Assembly (NCBI RefSeq): GCF_002245625.1
Contig: NZ_NOIG01000008.1
Location: 124,001-188,000 of the forward strand
Direction of reading: 5' to 3'
From: Acidovorax kalamii
Lineage (GTDB): Bacteria; Pseudomonadota; Gammaproteobacteria; Burkholderiales; Burkholderiaceae_C
Length of the DNA: 64,000 nt
Positions 56,145 through 64,000 of this stretch are shown here, one piece after another; positions within the stretch are counted from its first letter, which is position 1; each line of letters opens with the position of its first letter. The position numbers were made by a program, and so were the translations under genes. The notes beneath the pieces were generated by a model, which saw nothing but the letters and a program-made list of their open reading frames with translations, ran no database searches and was not told the DNA's origin.

Positions 56145-57785
56145 TCACGCCATGTCGCGCAGCTCGCGGCGCAGGATCTTGCCGACGCTGGACTTGGGCA
56201 GGGCCTCCACAAACACGATCTGCCGGGGCACCTTGTAGGCAGTGAGCGCTGCGCGGCAATGGGCTGCGATGTGGTCTGCATCCACCGGTGGCGCAGTGCC
56301 CGCCGCGCGCACCACATACAGCCGCAGCGCCTCGCCCGTTTTCTCGTCCGGCACGCCGATGCAGGCGCACTCCAGCACGCCGGGGCAGGCGGTGGCCACG
56401 GCTTCGACTTCGTTGGGAAAGACGTTGAAGCCCGAGACGATGACCATGTCCTTCTTGCGGTCCACGATCTTGAGGAAGCCGCGCTCGTCCAGCTGGCCGA
56501 TGTCGCCGGTGCGGAAGTAGCCGTCGGGCGTGAAGGCGGCGGCGTTGGCCTCGGGCTGCTGCCAGTAGCCGCCCATGACCTGGGGGCCTTTCACGCAGAC
56601 CTCGCCGGGCTGGCCCAGGGGCACGGGGTGGCCCTGGTCGTCCAGCAGCAGAACGTCGGTGGAAGGCAGGGGCAGGCCGGTGCTACCGCTGAAGGCAGTG
56701 ACCGATGCGGGGTTGAAGGCCACCACAGGGCTGGTCTCGCTCAGGCCGTAGCCTTCGCGGATGAACTGGCCGGTGATGGCCTGCCAGCGGGCGGATACCG
56801 AGGGCAGGATGGCGGCGCCACCGCCGCCCGCCAGCCGCAGGTTGGAGAAATCCACGCCCTGCGTGCCGGGGTGCGCCGCCAGCCCGGCGTACAGCGTGTT
56901 GACGCCCATGAACACGCTGGGGCGTGCGGCGTTCAGCATGTCGATCAACCCGTCCAGGTCACGCGGGTTGGGCACCAGCCAGTTGCGCGCACCCACCGCA
57001 AAGTAGCTGATCAGGTTCACCATCAGCGCGAAGATGTGATACAGCGGAATGGCCGTGACGATGACCTCTTGCGCGGGGCGCAGGGCATCGGGCACGAAGG
57101 CCTTGAACTGCTCCACGTTGGCCACCAGGTTGCGGTGCGTGAGCATGGCGCCCTTGGACAGGCCTGTGGTGCCCCCGGTGTACTGCAGGAACAGCAGGTC
57201 GCTTCCCTCCAGCACGGGCGGCGCAAAGGGCAGGGTGGCGCCTTCGGCCAGGGCGCGCGCAAACGAGGTGGTGGTGTGCAGGTGGGCATCCACCGGCGGC
57301 CCGGGCAGGTCGGCTGCGGTGCCGTCGCCGGGCGCCACGGTGATGATGCTGTGCAGCTCTACCCGGTCCTGGATGGCGGCCAGGGTCGCAGTAGACCCTA
57401 CATAGATCACCATCACCCTCGCTCCTGCGTCCTGGAGCTGGTACTCCAGCTCGCGCGGGGTGTACAGGGGGTTCACATTGACCTGCACACAGCCCGCGCG
57501 CGCAATGCCGAGCATGGCGATGGGAAACGCCATCAGGTTCGGGCACATCACGGCAATGCGGTCGCCCTTGCGCACGCTCAGCACGTTCTGCAGGTAGGCC
57601 GCAAACGCGCGGGATTGCTGGTCTACATGCGCATAGGTCAGCGTCTGGCCCAGGCAGGTGAATGCTGGCCGGTGCGCGTAGCGCTGCATGGCGGCACACA
57701 GCAGGTGCACGATGCTGGGATGGCTGTCGGGATCGATGTGGGCAGGGATGGCGCCGTAGCTGGCCAGCCAGGGTTGGGGGGACAT
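56145..57785 (-). CDS. Long-chain fatty acid-CoA ligase (FadD-like)
   Basis: 546 aa. AMP-binding motif LQYTGGTTGLSKGAMLTHRN, GYGLSETSPV, GYFRTGDIGQLDERGFLKIVDRKKDMVIVSGFNVFPNEVE and C-terminal PKSSVGKILRRELR. Activates fatty acids to acyl-CoA for beta-oxidation. GAGGA lies ten bases before the ATG at 57785. Last gene of the leftward run that begins with the DUF2147 gene; 47 bp after the serine hydrolase. Confidence 0.93.
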   Translation of the reverse strand: MSPQPWLASYGAIPAHIDPDSHPSIVHLLCAAMQRYAHRPAFTCLGQTLTYAHVDQQSRAFAAYLQNVLSVRKGDRIAVMCPNLMAFPIAMLGIARAGCVQVNVNPLYTPRELEYQLQDAGARVMVIYVGSTATLAAIQDRVELHSIITVAPGDGTAADLPGPPVDAHLHTTTSFARALAEGATLPFAPPVLEGSDLLFLQYTGGTTGLSKGAMLTHRNLVANVEQFKAFVPDALRPAQEVIVTAIPLYHIFALMVNLISYFAVGARNWLVPNPRDLDGLIDMLNAARPSVFMGVNTLYAGLAAHPGTQGVDFSNLRLAGGGGAAILPSVSARWQAITGQFIREGYGLSETSPVVAFNPASVTAFSGSTGLPLPSTDVLLLDDQGHPVPLGQPGEVCVKGPQVMGGYWQQPEANAAAFTPDGYFRTGDIGQLDERGFLKIVDRKKDMVIVSGFNVFPNEVEAVATACPGVLECACIGVPDEKTGEALRLYVVRAAGTAPPVDADHIAAHCRAALTAYKVPRQIVFVEALPKSSVGKILRRELRDMA

Positions 57786-57832
57786 GGTGAAACGGTCCTC
57801 GATGAGGGTGGAGCAACTACGTGCGGGCAGGC

Positions 57833-59155
57833 TCAGCGCACGGCCTTGGCCAGTGCGGCAAAGGCTTGCCGGTCCAGCGCGTGGGTGAAGGCGGTGTTGG
57901 GCACGGGGTGGGTGGAGAGCTTCACCACCACCAGCTCGGCCGCCGGGTTGATGTGGATGTGCTGGCCCATCAGGCCCTTGGCTTCGAAGCTGCCATCGGC
58001 ATCGTGGGGAATCCACCACTGGTTGTGGTACGAGTAGCCCGCGCGCATGGCGGTGCCGGGGGCCTTGCTGAACTTGGCGGGGTCGGCGCCCTTGCGCAGC
58101 TCGGCAATGGTGGCGGGCGAGACGATCTGCTGCCCGTTGAAGCGGCCGTTGGAGCGCAGCATCTCGCCCAGGCGACCCAGGTCGCGCAGGGTAGCGTTCA
58201 CGCCCACGCTGGTGGACTGGCCGCCGTTGGCGTCGGCAAACACATACGCGTCCTCCTGCGCGCCCAGCTTGGACCAGATGCGCTCGGACAACAGCGTGGC
58301 GTAGCTCTTGCCGGTGACGCGCTGCAGCAGCCAGCCCAGAACTTCCGTGTCCACTGATTTATAGGCAAACGCGGTGCCGTGCTCGCCTTCCTTCTGCACG
58401 GTGGGCAGGTGCTCGACCATGCTCTTGGCCACGGTGATGCCGGGGGGCGCGGGCTGCAGGCCGGCAGCGGCCAGGTACTGGAACACGCCCGAGGTGGGGT
58501 CGGCAAAGTTCTCGGCGTATTTCACGCCGGTGGTCATGTCCAGCGCCTGCTGCACGGTGGCATCGGCCCAGGCGCTGGTGGCCAGCTCGGGCAGGTAGCG
58601 CGGGATGAGTGCGCTGGCGTCAATGGCGCCTTCCTGGATGAGTTCGGTCACCAGCAGGCCCACCAGCGACTTGCTCATGGACCACAGCACATGCGGCTGC
58701 TGGGGCTGCATGCCGATGTGATAACGCTCGTACACCACGCGGCCCCGGTGCAGCACCAGCAGGGCGTCGGTGTAGGTGGATTTCTGCCAGTCGGCCAACG
58801 TGGTGGGCGCACCCTTGTCGTCGGCAAACGCCAGGGTGTCGGGCAGGGCACGCGGCGCAGCGGGCAGTGCGCTGGGCGCTGCCGCACCGCGCCAGATGGT
58901 GGCTGTGGGCCCCAGTTCGCGGAGGTGCTGCGCGGCCCAGCGCACGTTGGGGTATTTGAGGATGTTGGCCAGCCGTACGATCTTGTCGGGTGCCGGAGGG
59001 AAGCCCTGCATCAGCTGCAGGGTCACGGGGTTGGTGGCGTCTGGCGGCGGCAGCTGAGGGGCCTGGGCCTGGCTGGCCGGGGCCACACCCAGCAGAGTGC
59101 AGGCCAGGGCGAAGGCAGAAAACGAGTGGGTCAGGTGGCGAGGAAAGGGGCGCAT
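57833..59155 (-). CDS. Exported serine hydrolase (beta-lactamase/class C fold)
   Basis: 440 aa. Sec signal (FSAFALACTLLGVAPASQAQA). The SxxK catalytic motif is SMSK in VLWSMSKSLVGLLVTE; the Tyr motif is AYKSVDTEVLGWLL and a late HxH-like segment GQHIHINPAAE replaces the KTG. Family includes esterases, peptidases and 6-aminohexanoate-dimer hydrolases; it is not a classical beta-lactamase. 73 bp after the thioredoxin-like gene, same direction. Confidence 0.9.
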   Translation of the reverse strand: MRPFPRHLTHSFSAFALACTLLGVAPASQAQAPQLPPPDATNPVTLQLMQGFPPAPDKIVRLANILKYPNVRWAAQHLRELGPTATIWRGAAAPSALPAAPRALPDTLAFADDKGAPTTLADWQKSTYTDALLVLHRGRVVYERYHIGMQPQQPHVLWSMSKSLVGLLVTELIQEGAIDASALIPRYLPELATSAWADATVQQALDMTTGVKYAENFADPTSGVFQYLAAAGLQPAPPGITVAKSMVEHLPTVQKEGEHGTAFAYKSVDTEVLGWLLQRVTGKSYATLLSERIWSKLGAQEDAYVFADANGGQSTSVGVNATLRDLGRLGEMLRSNGRFNGQQIVSPATIAELRKGADPAKFSKAPGTAMRAGYSYHNQWWIPHDADGSFEAKGLMGQHIHINPAAELVVVKLSTHPVPNTAFTHALDRQAFAALAKAVR

Positions 59156-59228
59156 GGTGAGAAGACCTCTGTCAAAAAAATTGTGGGAGACGGAAGAACA
59201 AACAAGCAGACGGAATCCATCGGGCGGC

Positions 59229-59801
59229 TCAGCCCCTGGCCGCCAGCAGCGTGCGGATCACGCTCTCGGTGCGCTCGTACTCGCCTTCGCCAAAGTGCTT
59301 GTAGCGAATGCGGCCCTGCGCATCGATGAGGTAGGTGGCAGGCCAGTACTGGTTGCTGTAGGCCTTCCAGGTGCCGTAGCGGTTGTCCTGTGCCACGGGG
59401 TGCTTCACGCCATAGCGGCGCATGGCCGCCTCGACGTTGCTGGCCGAGCGCTCGAACGGAAACTCGGGCGTGTGCACGCCCACCACCGTGAGGCCCTGGG
59501 GGGTGTACCGTTCGGCCCAGCGGTTCACATGGGGCAGGGTGCGGATGCAGTTGATGCAGGCGTACGTCCAGAAGTCCACCAGCACCACACGGCCGCGCAG
59601 CTGGGCCAGGCTCAGCGGTTCGGAGTTGAGCCAGCGCTCAATGCCGGTGAACTCGGGCGCAGCGCCAAAGTCGGGCAATGCAGCGGCGGGGCTGGTGGGA
59701 CCCGTGGCGCTGGCCAGGCCAGGCGCCGCCCATACTGCGGCCAGCGACGCCAGAAACGCGCGGCGCTCAGCAAAAAGGAATGAAGAGGGGTGCGATGCCA
59801 T
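59229..59801 (-). CDS. TlpA-like periplasmic thioredoxin-family protein (Tat signal)
   Basis: 190 aa. ATG at 59801 with GCAAGGAG upstream. N-terminal ERRAFLASLAAVWAAPGLASA is a twin-arginine-like signal. The thioredoxin fold carries an unusual active site YACINC (CxxC = CINC) in VDFWTYACINCIRTLPHV, typical of the AhpC/TSA-Redoxin proteins related to DipZ. Transfers electrons to periplasmic partners; CcdA, encoded 46 bp upstream, would reduce it. Confidence 0.92.
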   Translation of the reverse strand: MASHPSSFLFAERRAFLASLAAVWAAPGLASATGPTSPAAALPDFGAAPEFTGIERWLNSEPLSLAQLRGRVVLVDFWTYACINCIRTLPHVNRWAERYTPQGLTVVGVHTPEFPFERSASNVEAAMRRYGVKHPVAQDNRYGTWKAYSNQYWPATYLIDAQGRIRYKHFGEGEYERTESVIRTLLAARG

Positions 59802-59847
59802 GGTGAAAACTCCTTGCAATCGAAGACGGGGCGATGGGGGTGATGGG

Positions 59848-60576
59848 CTACAGGCCGCCCCAGCCCGAGGGATAGAACTGCGTGAGCCAGGCGGTGATCT
59901 GCCCGTCCACCTCCCACAACATGGCCAGCGCAATGGCGATGACCACCACGCCAAACACCTGCTGCACGCGGTGTGCGTGGCGCGCAATGCGGCGCACGTG
60001 GGTGGCAGCAGCCTGGCCGCCGTAGGCAATGGCCAGCATGGGCAGTGCTGCGCCGGTGGAATACGCGAGCAGCAGTACGGCGGTGCCCACCCCCGGTGGC
60101 TCGGTGGCGATGAGGGTGAGGATGGAGGCGAGCACAGGCCCGGCACAGGGTGTCCAGACCGCGCCCAGGCTCAGGCCCAGCAGCAGCCCGCCCCAGTTAC
60201 CGCCCCCGCTGCCCATGCCCAGGCTGACCAGGCGGCTGAGCACGCCGCCCGCATATTGGCTGAGCCACTGGAACGGCCGGGGCCACACCGTGAGCACGCC
60301 AAACGCCAGCAGCATCACGGCGGCAAACCGGCGCAGGCCTTCTTGCGACACACCGAGCACCTGCGTGAAGCTGCTGAACAGCAGCGCCACCGCAGCGAAC
60401 GACAGCGCAAAACCCAACGCGATGAACAGCGGGCGTGTGCGCTGCGCAGCACCACCGCCGCCCACCGACGCACCCAGCACCACCGGCAGCATGGGCAGCA
60501 CGCAGGGCGCGCCCACGGTGAGCATGCCGGCGGCCACGGCCAGCCAGGGTGAGGTGGTGGAGATGGCCATCGTCAT
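59848..60576 (-). CDS. CcdA/DsbD-type thiol electron transporter
   Basis: 242-aa membrane protein with six segments. The two functional cysteines are in the pseudo-symmetric motifs GAPCVLPMLPVVLG and VWTPCAGPVLASIL. It carries reducing equivalents from cytoplasmic thioredoxin to a periplasmic thioredoxin-like protein. Start at 60576 overlaps the DUF2147 stop (ATGA). Confidence 0.93.
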   Translation of the reverse strand: MTMAISTTSPWLAVAAGMLTVGAPCVLPMLPVVLGASVGGGGAAQRTRPLFIALGFALSFAAVALLFSSFTQVLGVSQEGLRRFAAVMLLAFGVLTVWPRPFQWLSQYAGGVLSRLVSLGMGSGGGNWGGLLLGLSLGAVWTPCAGPVLASILTLIATEPPGVGTAVLLLAYSTGAALPMLAIAYGGQAAATHVRRIARHAHRVQQVFGVVVIAIALAMLWEVDGQITAWLTQFYPSGWGGL

Positions 60577-61103
60577 TGCGCGCCCCCGTGCTCGGCGGCC
60601 GGGCGGCGCCACACCTGTGTCTTACCAAACAGCGGGATGCCCACGTAGGCGCGCACCAGCAACTGGTCGGGCTCGGCCGGGGTGAGGTGGGCGCGGTAGG
60701 TCTTGGCGTTCTCGCGGTTGTAGATCTCGCCCTGGTATTCGCTGTTGCCGCCTTCGGCTGCGCGCAGGCCCGACAGCAGCGTCATGCCCAGTGCAGGCCG
60801 CGCGTCGGCTGCCGCCATGTCGGTGCCCGGCGCGCTCATGGAGCGGTTGGCCAGCACACGCACCACCTTGCCACACAGGGTGTTGCCCCCGCCAGCGTTG
60901 CACGGGGCGATGTTCACCTCCAGGTTGCCGCTTTCGGTGATCCAGCGGCCCAGCGGAGCCTTAGACGGGGATGCAGGCTCAGAGGTGGGTTGGGATGTGG
61001 GTTGTGCGGCAGCGGTGGGCCGCGCCTTGGTGGCCTCTTGCGCGCTGGCGGCGTGCGCCAGGCCCAGGGCCAGCAAGGCGGCCACGGCGATGGATGGTTT
61101 CAT
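60573..61103 (-). CDS. Exported DUF2147 protein
   Basis: 176 aa. Sec signal (AVAALLALGLAHAASAQ), a Pro/Ser/Thr linker, then a DUF2147 domain (PLGRWITESGNLEVNIAPC, LCGKVVRVLANRSM, GEIYNRENAKTYRAHL, LLVRAYVGIPLFGKTQVWRR). Two Cys (APCNAGGGNTLC) could be a disulfide served by the redox pair encoded downstream. Function of the domain unknown. GAGGACC precedes the ATG. First gene of the run, divergent from the two-component system. Confidence 0.9.
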   Translation of the reverse strand: MKPSIAVAALLALGLAHAASAQEATKARPTAAAQPTSQPTSEPASPSKAPLGRWITESGNLEVNIAPCNAGGGNTLCGKVVRVLANRSMSAPGTDMAAADARPALGMTLLSGLRAAEGGNSEYQGEIYNRENAKTYRAHLTPAEPDQLLVRAYVGIPLFGKTQVWRRPAAEHGGAQ

Positions 61104-61206
61104 GGCAAGGTCCTCGTGATGTTCAGGAAGACCACATTGAAGCCAGCGCAGGTATCGGCGATTTGTCTGACCAGGGGCTTTTGGTATGCGCGCTTGTCGA
61201 TGCACC

Positions 61207-61236
61207 GGGCAGACAAGTTGAGATACATATCTGCCC
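61207..61236. promoter_or_regulatory. Inverted repeat in divergent promoter of the redox run and the two-component system
   Basis: GGGCAGA (61207-61213) and TCTGCCC (61230-61236) are a perfect 7-bp inverted repeat with a 16-bp AT-richer centre containing TACATAT. It lies ~50 bp before the response-regulator start and ~100 bp before DUF2147, placed to control both. Candidate site for the adjacent regulator. Confidence 0.45.
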
Positions 61237-61282
61237 ACCCAGCCCATACCGCTGCACCACCAAAGCCCGGACAATGGCCGCC

Positions 61283-62041
61283 ATGACGACGCCCGCTCCC
61301 GACCACATCCTGATCGTCGATGACGACGCCGGCATCCGCGAACTGGCTGCCGAGTACCTGCAGCGCCAGGGCCTGCAGGTGAGTGTGGCCGCCGACGGGC
61401 GGCAAATGCGCGAGGTGCTGGCCACGCAGCGCATCGACCTGCTGGTGCTGGACCTGATGCTGCCAGGCACCGACGGCATCGCACTGTGCCGCGAGCTGCG
61501 CAGCCCTGGCGCGCCGCCACTGCCCATCATCATGCTCACCGCACGCAGCGACGAAGCGGACCGCATCCTGGGCCTGGAGCTGGGTGCGGACGACTACCTG
61601 ACCAAACCCTTCGCCGCGCGCGAGCTGCTGGCACGCATCCACGCCGTGCTGCGGCGCACGCGCATGCTGCCGCCCAATCTGGCCAAGGCCGAACCCGCGC
61701 GCCAGCTTGCGTTTGGCGACTGGCGGCTGGACACCACCGCACGCCACCTGCTCGATGCTACGGGCGCAGTGGTGGCACTGTCGGGCGCCGAATACCGTCT
61801 GCTGCGCGTGCTGCTGGACCACCCGCAGCGCATCCTCACGCGCGACCAGTTGCTGCAGCTCACGCAGGGGCGCGATGCCGATGTGTTCGACCGCTCCATC
61901 GACCTGCTGGTGAGCCGTGTGCGCCAGCGGCTGGGCGATGGTGCGCGCGGCTCGCGCTACATCAAGACCGTGCGCAACGAGGGCTATGTGTTCTGCGCCG
62001 ACGTGCACGCTGCACCAGCGCCCCAGGAGACTGCGCCATGA
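61283..62041 (+). CDS. OmpR-family response regulator
   Basis: 252 aa (an ATG at 61274 adds three residues). Receiver: ILIVDDDAGIRE acid pocket, phosphoacceptor Asp57 in LLVLDLMLPG, Lys in DDYLTKPFAA; C-terminal winged helix with LSGAEYRLLRVLLDHPQRILTR, DRSIDLLVSRVRQRLGD and IKTVRNEGYVF. Overlaps the kinase gene (ATGA). Likely controls the divergent DUF2147-CcdA-TlpA run and itself (inference). Confidence 0.95.
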   Translation: MTTPAPDHILIVDDDAGIRELAAEYLQRQGLQVSVAADGRQMREVLATQRIDLLVLDLMLPGTDGIALCRELRSPGAPPLPIIMLTARSDEADRILGLELGADDYLTKPFAARELLARIHAVLRRTRMLPPNLAKAEPARQLAFGDWRLDTTARHLLDATGAVVALSGAEYRLLRVLLDHPQRILTRDQLLQLTQGRDADVFDRSIDLLVSRVRQRLGDGARGSRYIKTVRNEGYVFCADVHAAPAPQETAP

Positions 62042-63360
62042 CGCTGCGCGGGTGGCCGCGCTCGCTGTTCGGGCGCATTCTGCTGGTGCTGGCGCTGGGC
62101 CTGGCGTTGGCGCATGCGCTGACGTTTGTGCTGGCGTTCACCGAGCGCAGCATGACCATGCGGCGGGCCATGGTGTCGTATTTCGCCAGCGACGTGGCCA
62201 GCTCGGTCGCCATGCTGGAACGCCTGCCTGCCACCGAGCGCGCACAGTGGGTGGACCGGCTGGCGCGCCGCAACTACCGCTTTGCACTGGCCGAACCCCT
62301 GGACGCACCTGCCGACCCGTCCCAGCTGGCCCGCCTCGTTGCCAGCGCTGTGGCGGCCACACTGCCCACTGACCGCCCGGTGCAGGTGATCGACCCCCAT
62401 GTGCCGGGCATCGAGCTGCGGCTGCAACTGCGCCTAGCCGACGGTACGCCCCTGGCCGTGGACATGGACGAGCCCCGGCTGCAGATATCGCCCTGGGTGC
62501 TGGGCGCGCTGGCGCTGCAGCTGGCGCTGCTGGTGGGCCTGTGCGCCTGGGCCGTGCGTGCAGCCACGCGGCCCCTGAACACGCTGGCCGATGCGGCCGA
62601 TGCGCTCGGCGCCGACCGCCCCACCGTGCCGCTGGTTGAAGACGGCCCGCGCGAAGTGGTGCGCGCCGCCGTTGCCTTCAACCATATGCAGCAGCGCATT
62701 CAGGCGCACCTGCAAGAGCGCATGCAGATCCTGGCCGCCGTCTCGCACGACCTGCAGACCCCCATCACCCGGCTGCGCCTGCGCGCCGACCTGCTGGACG
62801 ACCCCGTGCTGCAGGGCAAGCTGCACGCCGATCTGGCCGAGATGCAGTCGCTGGTGGAGGAGGGCATTGCCTACGCACGCTCATCCCAGGCCGTGCGCGA
62901 GCCCCCGCAGCGTGTGGATCTGCGCGCGCTGGTGGAGAGCATTGCGTGCGACTACGCCGATGCGGGCCTGCCGGTGCAGCTGCTGCACGCCGTGGACGTG
63001 ATCTGCGACACCCGCCCGCAGGCGCTGCGCCGCCTGCTGTGCAACCTGGTGGACAACGCGCTCAAGTTTGCAGGCGCCGCCGAGCTGACGCTGGAGGCGG
63101 GCGCGCCGGGCCAGTGGCTGGTGCGTGTGCTGGACCACGGCCCGGGCATCCCGCCCGCAGCGCTGTCGGCCGTGCTGCAGCCCTACGTGCGGCTGGAGGA
63201 TTCGCGCAACCGGGGCACGGGCGGCACCGGCCTGGGCCTGGCGATTGCGAACGAGCTGGCCCAGGCCCTGGGCGGGCGGCTGGCGCTGGGGCCACGCGCG
63301 GACGGCGCGCAGGGACTGGAGGCGCGGGTGGAGCTGCCAGGCACGCCGCTGCTACAGTGA
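62038..63360 (+). CDS. Sensor histidine kinase, EnvZ-like
   Basis: 440 aa. TM1 ~12-32, a short periplasmic part (~35-150), TM2 ~152-172, HAMP, H-box AAVSHDLQTPITRLRLRADLL (His237), N box NLVDNALKFAG, G1 DHGPGIP, G2 GTGGTGLGLAIANEL. CAGGAGA precedes the ATG, which overlaps the regulator stop. Signal unknown; an envelope redox or stress cue would fit the neighbours. Confidence 0.94.
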   Translation: MTLRGWPRSLFGRILLVLALGLALAHALTFVLAFTERSMTMRRAMVSYFASDVASSVAMLERLPATERAQWVDRLARRNYRFALAEPLDAPADPSQLARLVASAVAATLPTDRPVQVIDPHVPGIELRLQLRLADGTPLAVDMDEPRLQISPWVLGALALQLALLVGLCAWAVRAATRPLNTLADAADALGADRPTVPLVEDGPREVVRAAVAFNHMQQRIQAHLQERMQILAAVSHDLQTPITRLRLRADLLDDPVLQGKLHADLAEMQSLVEEGIAYARSSQAVREPPQRVDLRALVESIACDYADAGLPVQLLHAVDVICDTRPQALRRLLCNLVDNALKFAGAAELTLEAGAPGQWLVRVLDHGPGIPPAALSAVLQPYVRLEDSRNRGTGGTGLGLAIANELAQALGGRLALGPRADGAQGLEARVELPGTPLLQ

Positions 63361-63390
63361 CCGCTCCGTGGACTCCTGAAGGACAACACC

Positions 63391-64000
63391 GTGGACATCT
63401 CTGCCAGCAACCGCGAGCCCAGCGACAGCAACCCACGCATCTGCGTTGGCATTGGCGGCTGGACCTTCGAGCCTTGGCGCAACAACTTCTACCCCGCAGG
63501 GCTGGCGCACAGCAAGGAGCTGCAATACGCCAGCCGACAACTCACGGCGATCGAGGTCAACGGCACCTACTACAGCACCTTCAAACCACTCACCTTTGCC
63601 AAGTGGCGCGATGAAACGCCCGAAGGCTTTGTGTTCTCACTCAAGGCCAACCGCTTTGCCACGCACCGGCGCGTGCTGGCCGAGGCGGGCGATTCGATCG
63701 CACGGTTTGTCGACAGTGGCATCTCGGAACTGAAGGACAAGCTCGGGCCCATCGTGTGGCAGTTCATGCCGACCAAGGCGTTTGAGCCGGGCGACTTCGA
63801 GGCCTTTCTGGCCCTGCTGCCGCAGCAGGTGGGTGACCTGCAGCTGCACCACGCGCTGGATGTGCGCCACCCGAGTTTTGCGACGCCAGCGTTTGTGGCG
63901 CTGGCGCGCCGCTATGGCTGCGTGCCTGTGTACACCGACTCCGACCAATTTCCCGCCATCGCGGATGCAGAGGCCGACTTTGCCTACCTGCGGCTGATGC
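63391..64000 (+). CDS. DUF72 family protein (3' end outside window)
   Basis: A GTG at 63391 with AAGGA upstream opens a frame that runs off the window (203 codons present). ICVGIGGWTFEPWRNNFYP, LTAIEVNGTYYSTFKP, FVFSLKANRFATHRR and ALDVRHPSF are DUF72 (YecE-type TIM-barrel) hallmarks. Biochemical role unknown. Begins 30 bp after the kinase gene and may be cotranscribed. Confidence 0.92.
   Translation, partial: MDISASNREPSDSNPRICVGIGGWTFEPWRNNFYPAGLAHSKELQYASRQLTAIEVNGTYYSTFKPLTFAKWRDETPEGFVFSLKANRFATHRRVLAEAGDSIARFVDSGISELKDKLGPIVWQFMPTKAFEPGDFEAFLALLPQQVGDLQLHHALDVRHPSFATPAFVALARRYGCVPVYTDSDQFPAIADAEADFAYLRLM

Noticed and set aside
57833-59155. Beta-lactamase resistance gene
   Set aside because: The protein has the SxxK serine-hydrolase fold but lacks a KTG motif and resembles esterase/dimer-hydrolase relatives; a resistance role is unsupported.

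Overview
The window is high-GC DNA, almost fully coding, from a betaproteobacterium of the order Burkholderiales. Gene content, protein style and a family of short dispersed repeats built around ATAGCTNCTAGCGCTT point to the Acidovorax/Comamonadaceae group; this placement is inference, since there is no rRNA in the window. It spans the chromosomal origin neighbourhood: on the left arm mnmE, yidC, yidD, rnpA and rpmH read leftward, then dnaA, dnaN and gyrB read rightward (44.6-54.8 kb), with DnaA boxes in the 408-bp rpmH-dnaA gap.

Layout. 0-5.4 kb: an oligopeptide/nickel-type ABC importer (ATP-binding subunit cut by the window edge, two permeases, a lipoprotein binding protein) divergent from an OsmC-like protein and a VOC protein. 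5.5-10.4 kb: a five-gene leftward operon encoding rhodanese, serine O-acetyltransferase, a small XRE regulator, a family 2A encapsulin shell protein and a cysteine desulfurase with a ~290-residue disordered N-terminal cargo region. Together these form a sulfur-storage nanocompartment and are the most striking system here. 10.9-16.2 kb: amino-acid-type ABC binding protein, acyl-CoA ligase, MFS transporter, LysR regulator. 16.4-26.8 kb: two M20 peptidases, YidB-like and DUF2628 proteins, a small membrane protein, a lipase-like hydrolase, a diguanylate cyclase, a chemoreceptor and hydroxypyruvate isomerase.

26.9-31.8 kb: MerR regulator with a candidate operator in front of an NAD(P)H oxidoreductase, a periplasmic glycerophosphodiesterase, metW-metX, and a TMEM165/GDT1-type Mn exporter under a yybP-ykoY (Mn2+) riboswitch. 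32-33.5 kb: a tandem pair of RRM RNA-binding proteins whose promoters and ~100-nt leaders are also duplicated. 33.7-44.5 kb: SDR, lptC-kdsC-kdsD (LPS core/transport), a KefC-like antiporter, a large GGDEF-EAL sensor, apt, and two poorly characterised proteins.

54.8-64 kb: a DUF3883 nuclease-like accessory gene next to gyrB, a YkgJ-like protein, and a leftward run DUF2147 - CcdA - TlpA-like thioredoxin - serine hydrolase - acyl-CoA ligase, divergent from an OmpR-type response regulator and its histidine kinase, then a DUF72 gene cut by the window end. No tRNA, rRNA, insertion sequence, prophage or CRISPR array was seen. Most genes carry clear Shine-Dalgarno motifs, and several operons use ATGA/GTGA overlaps.
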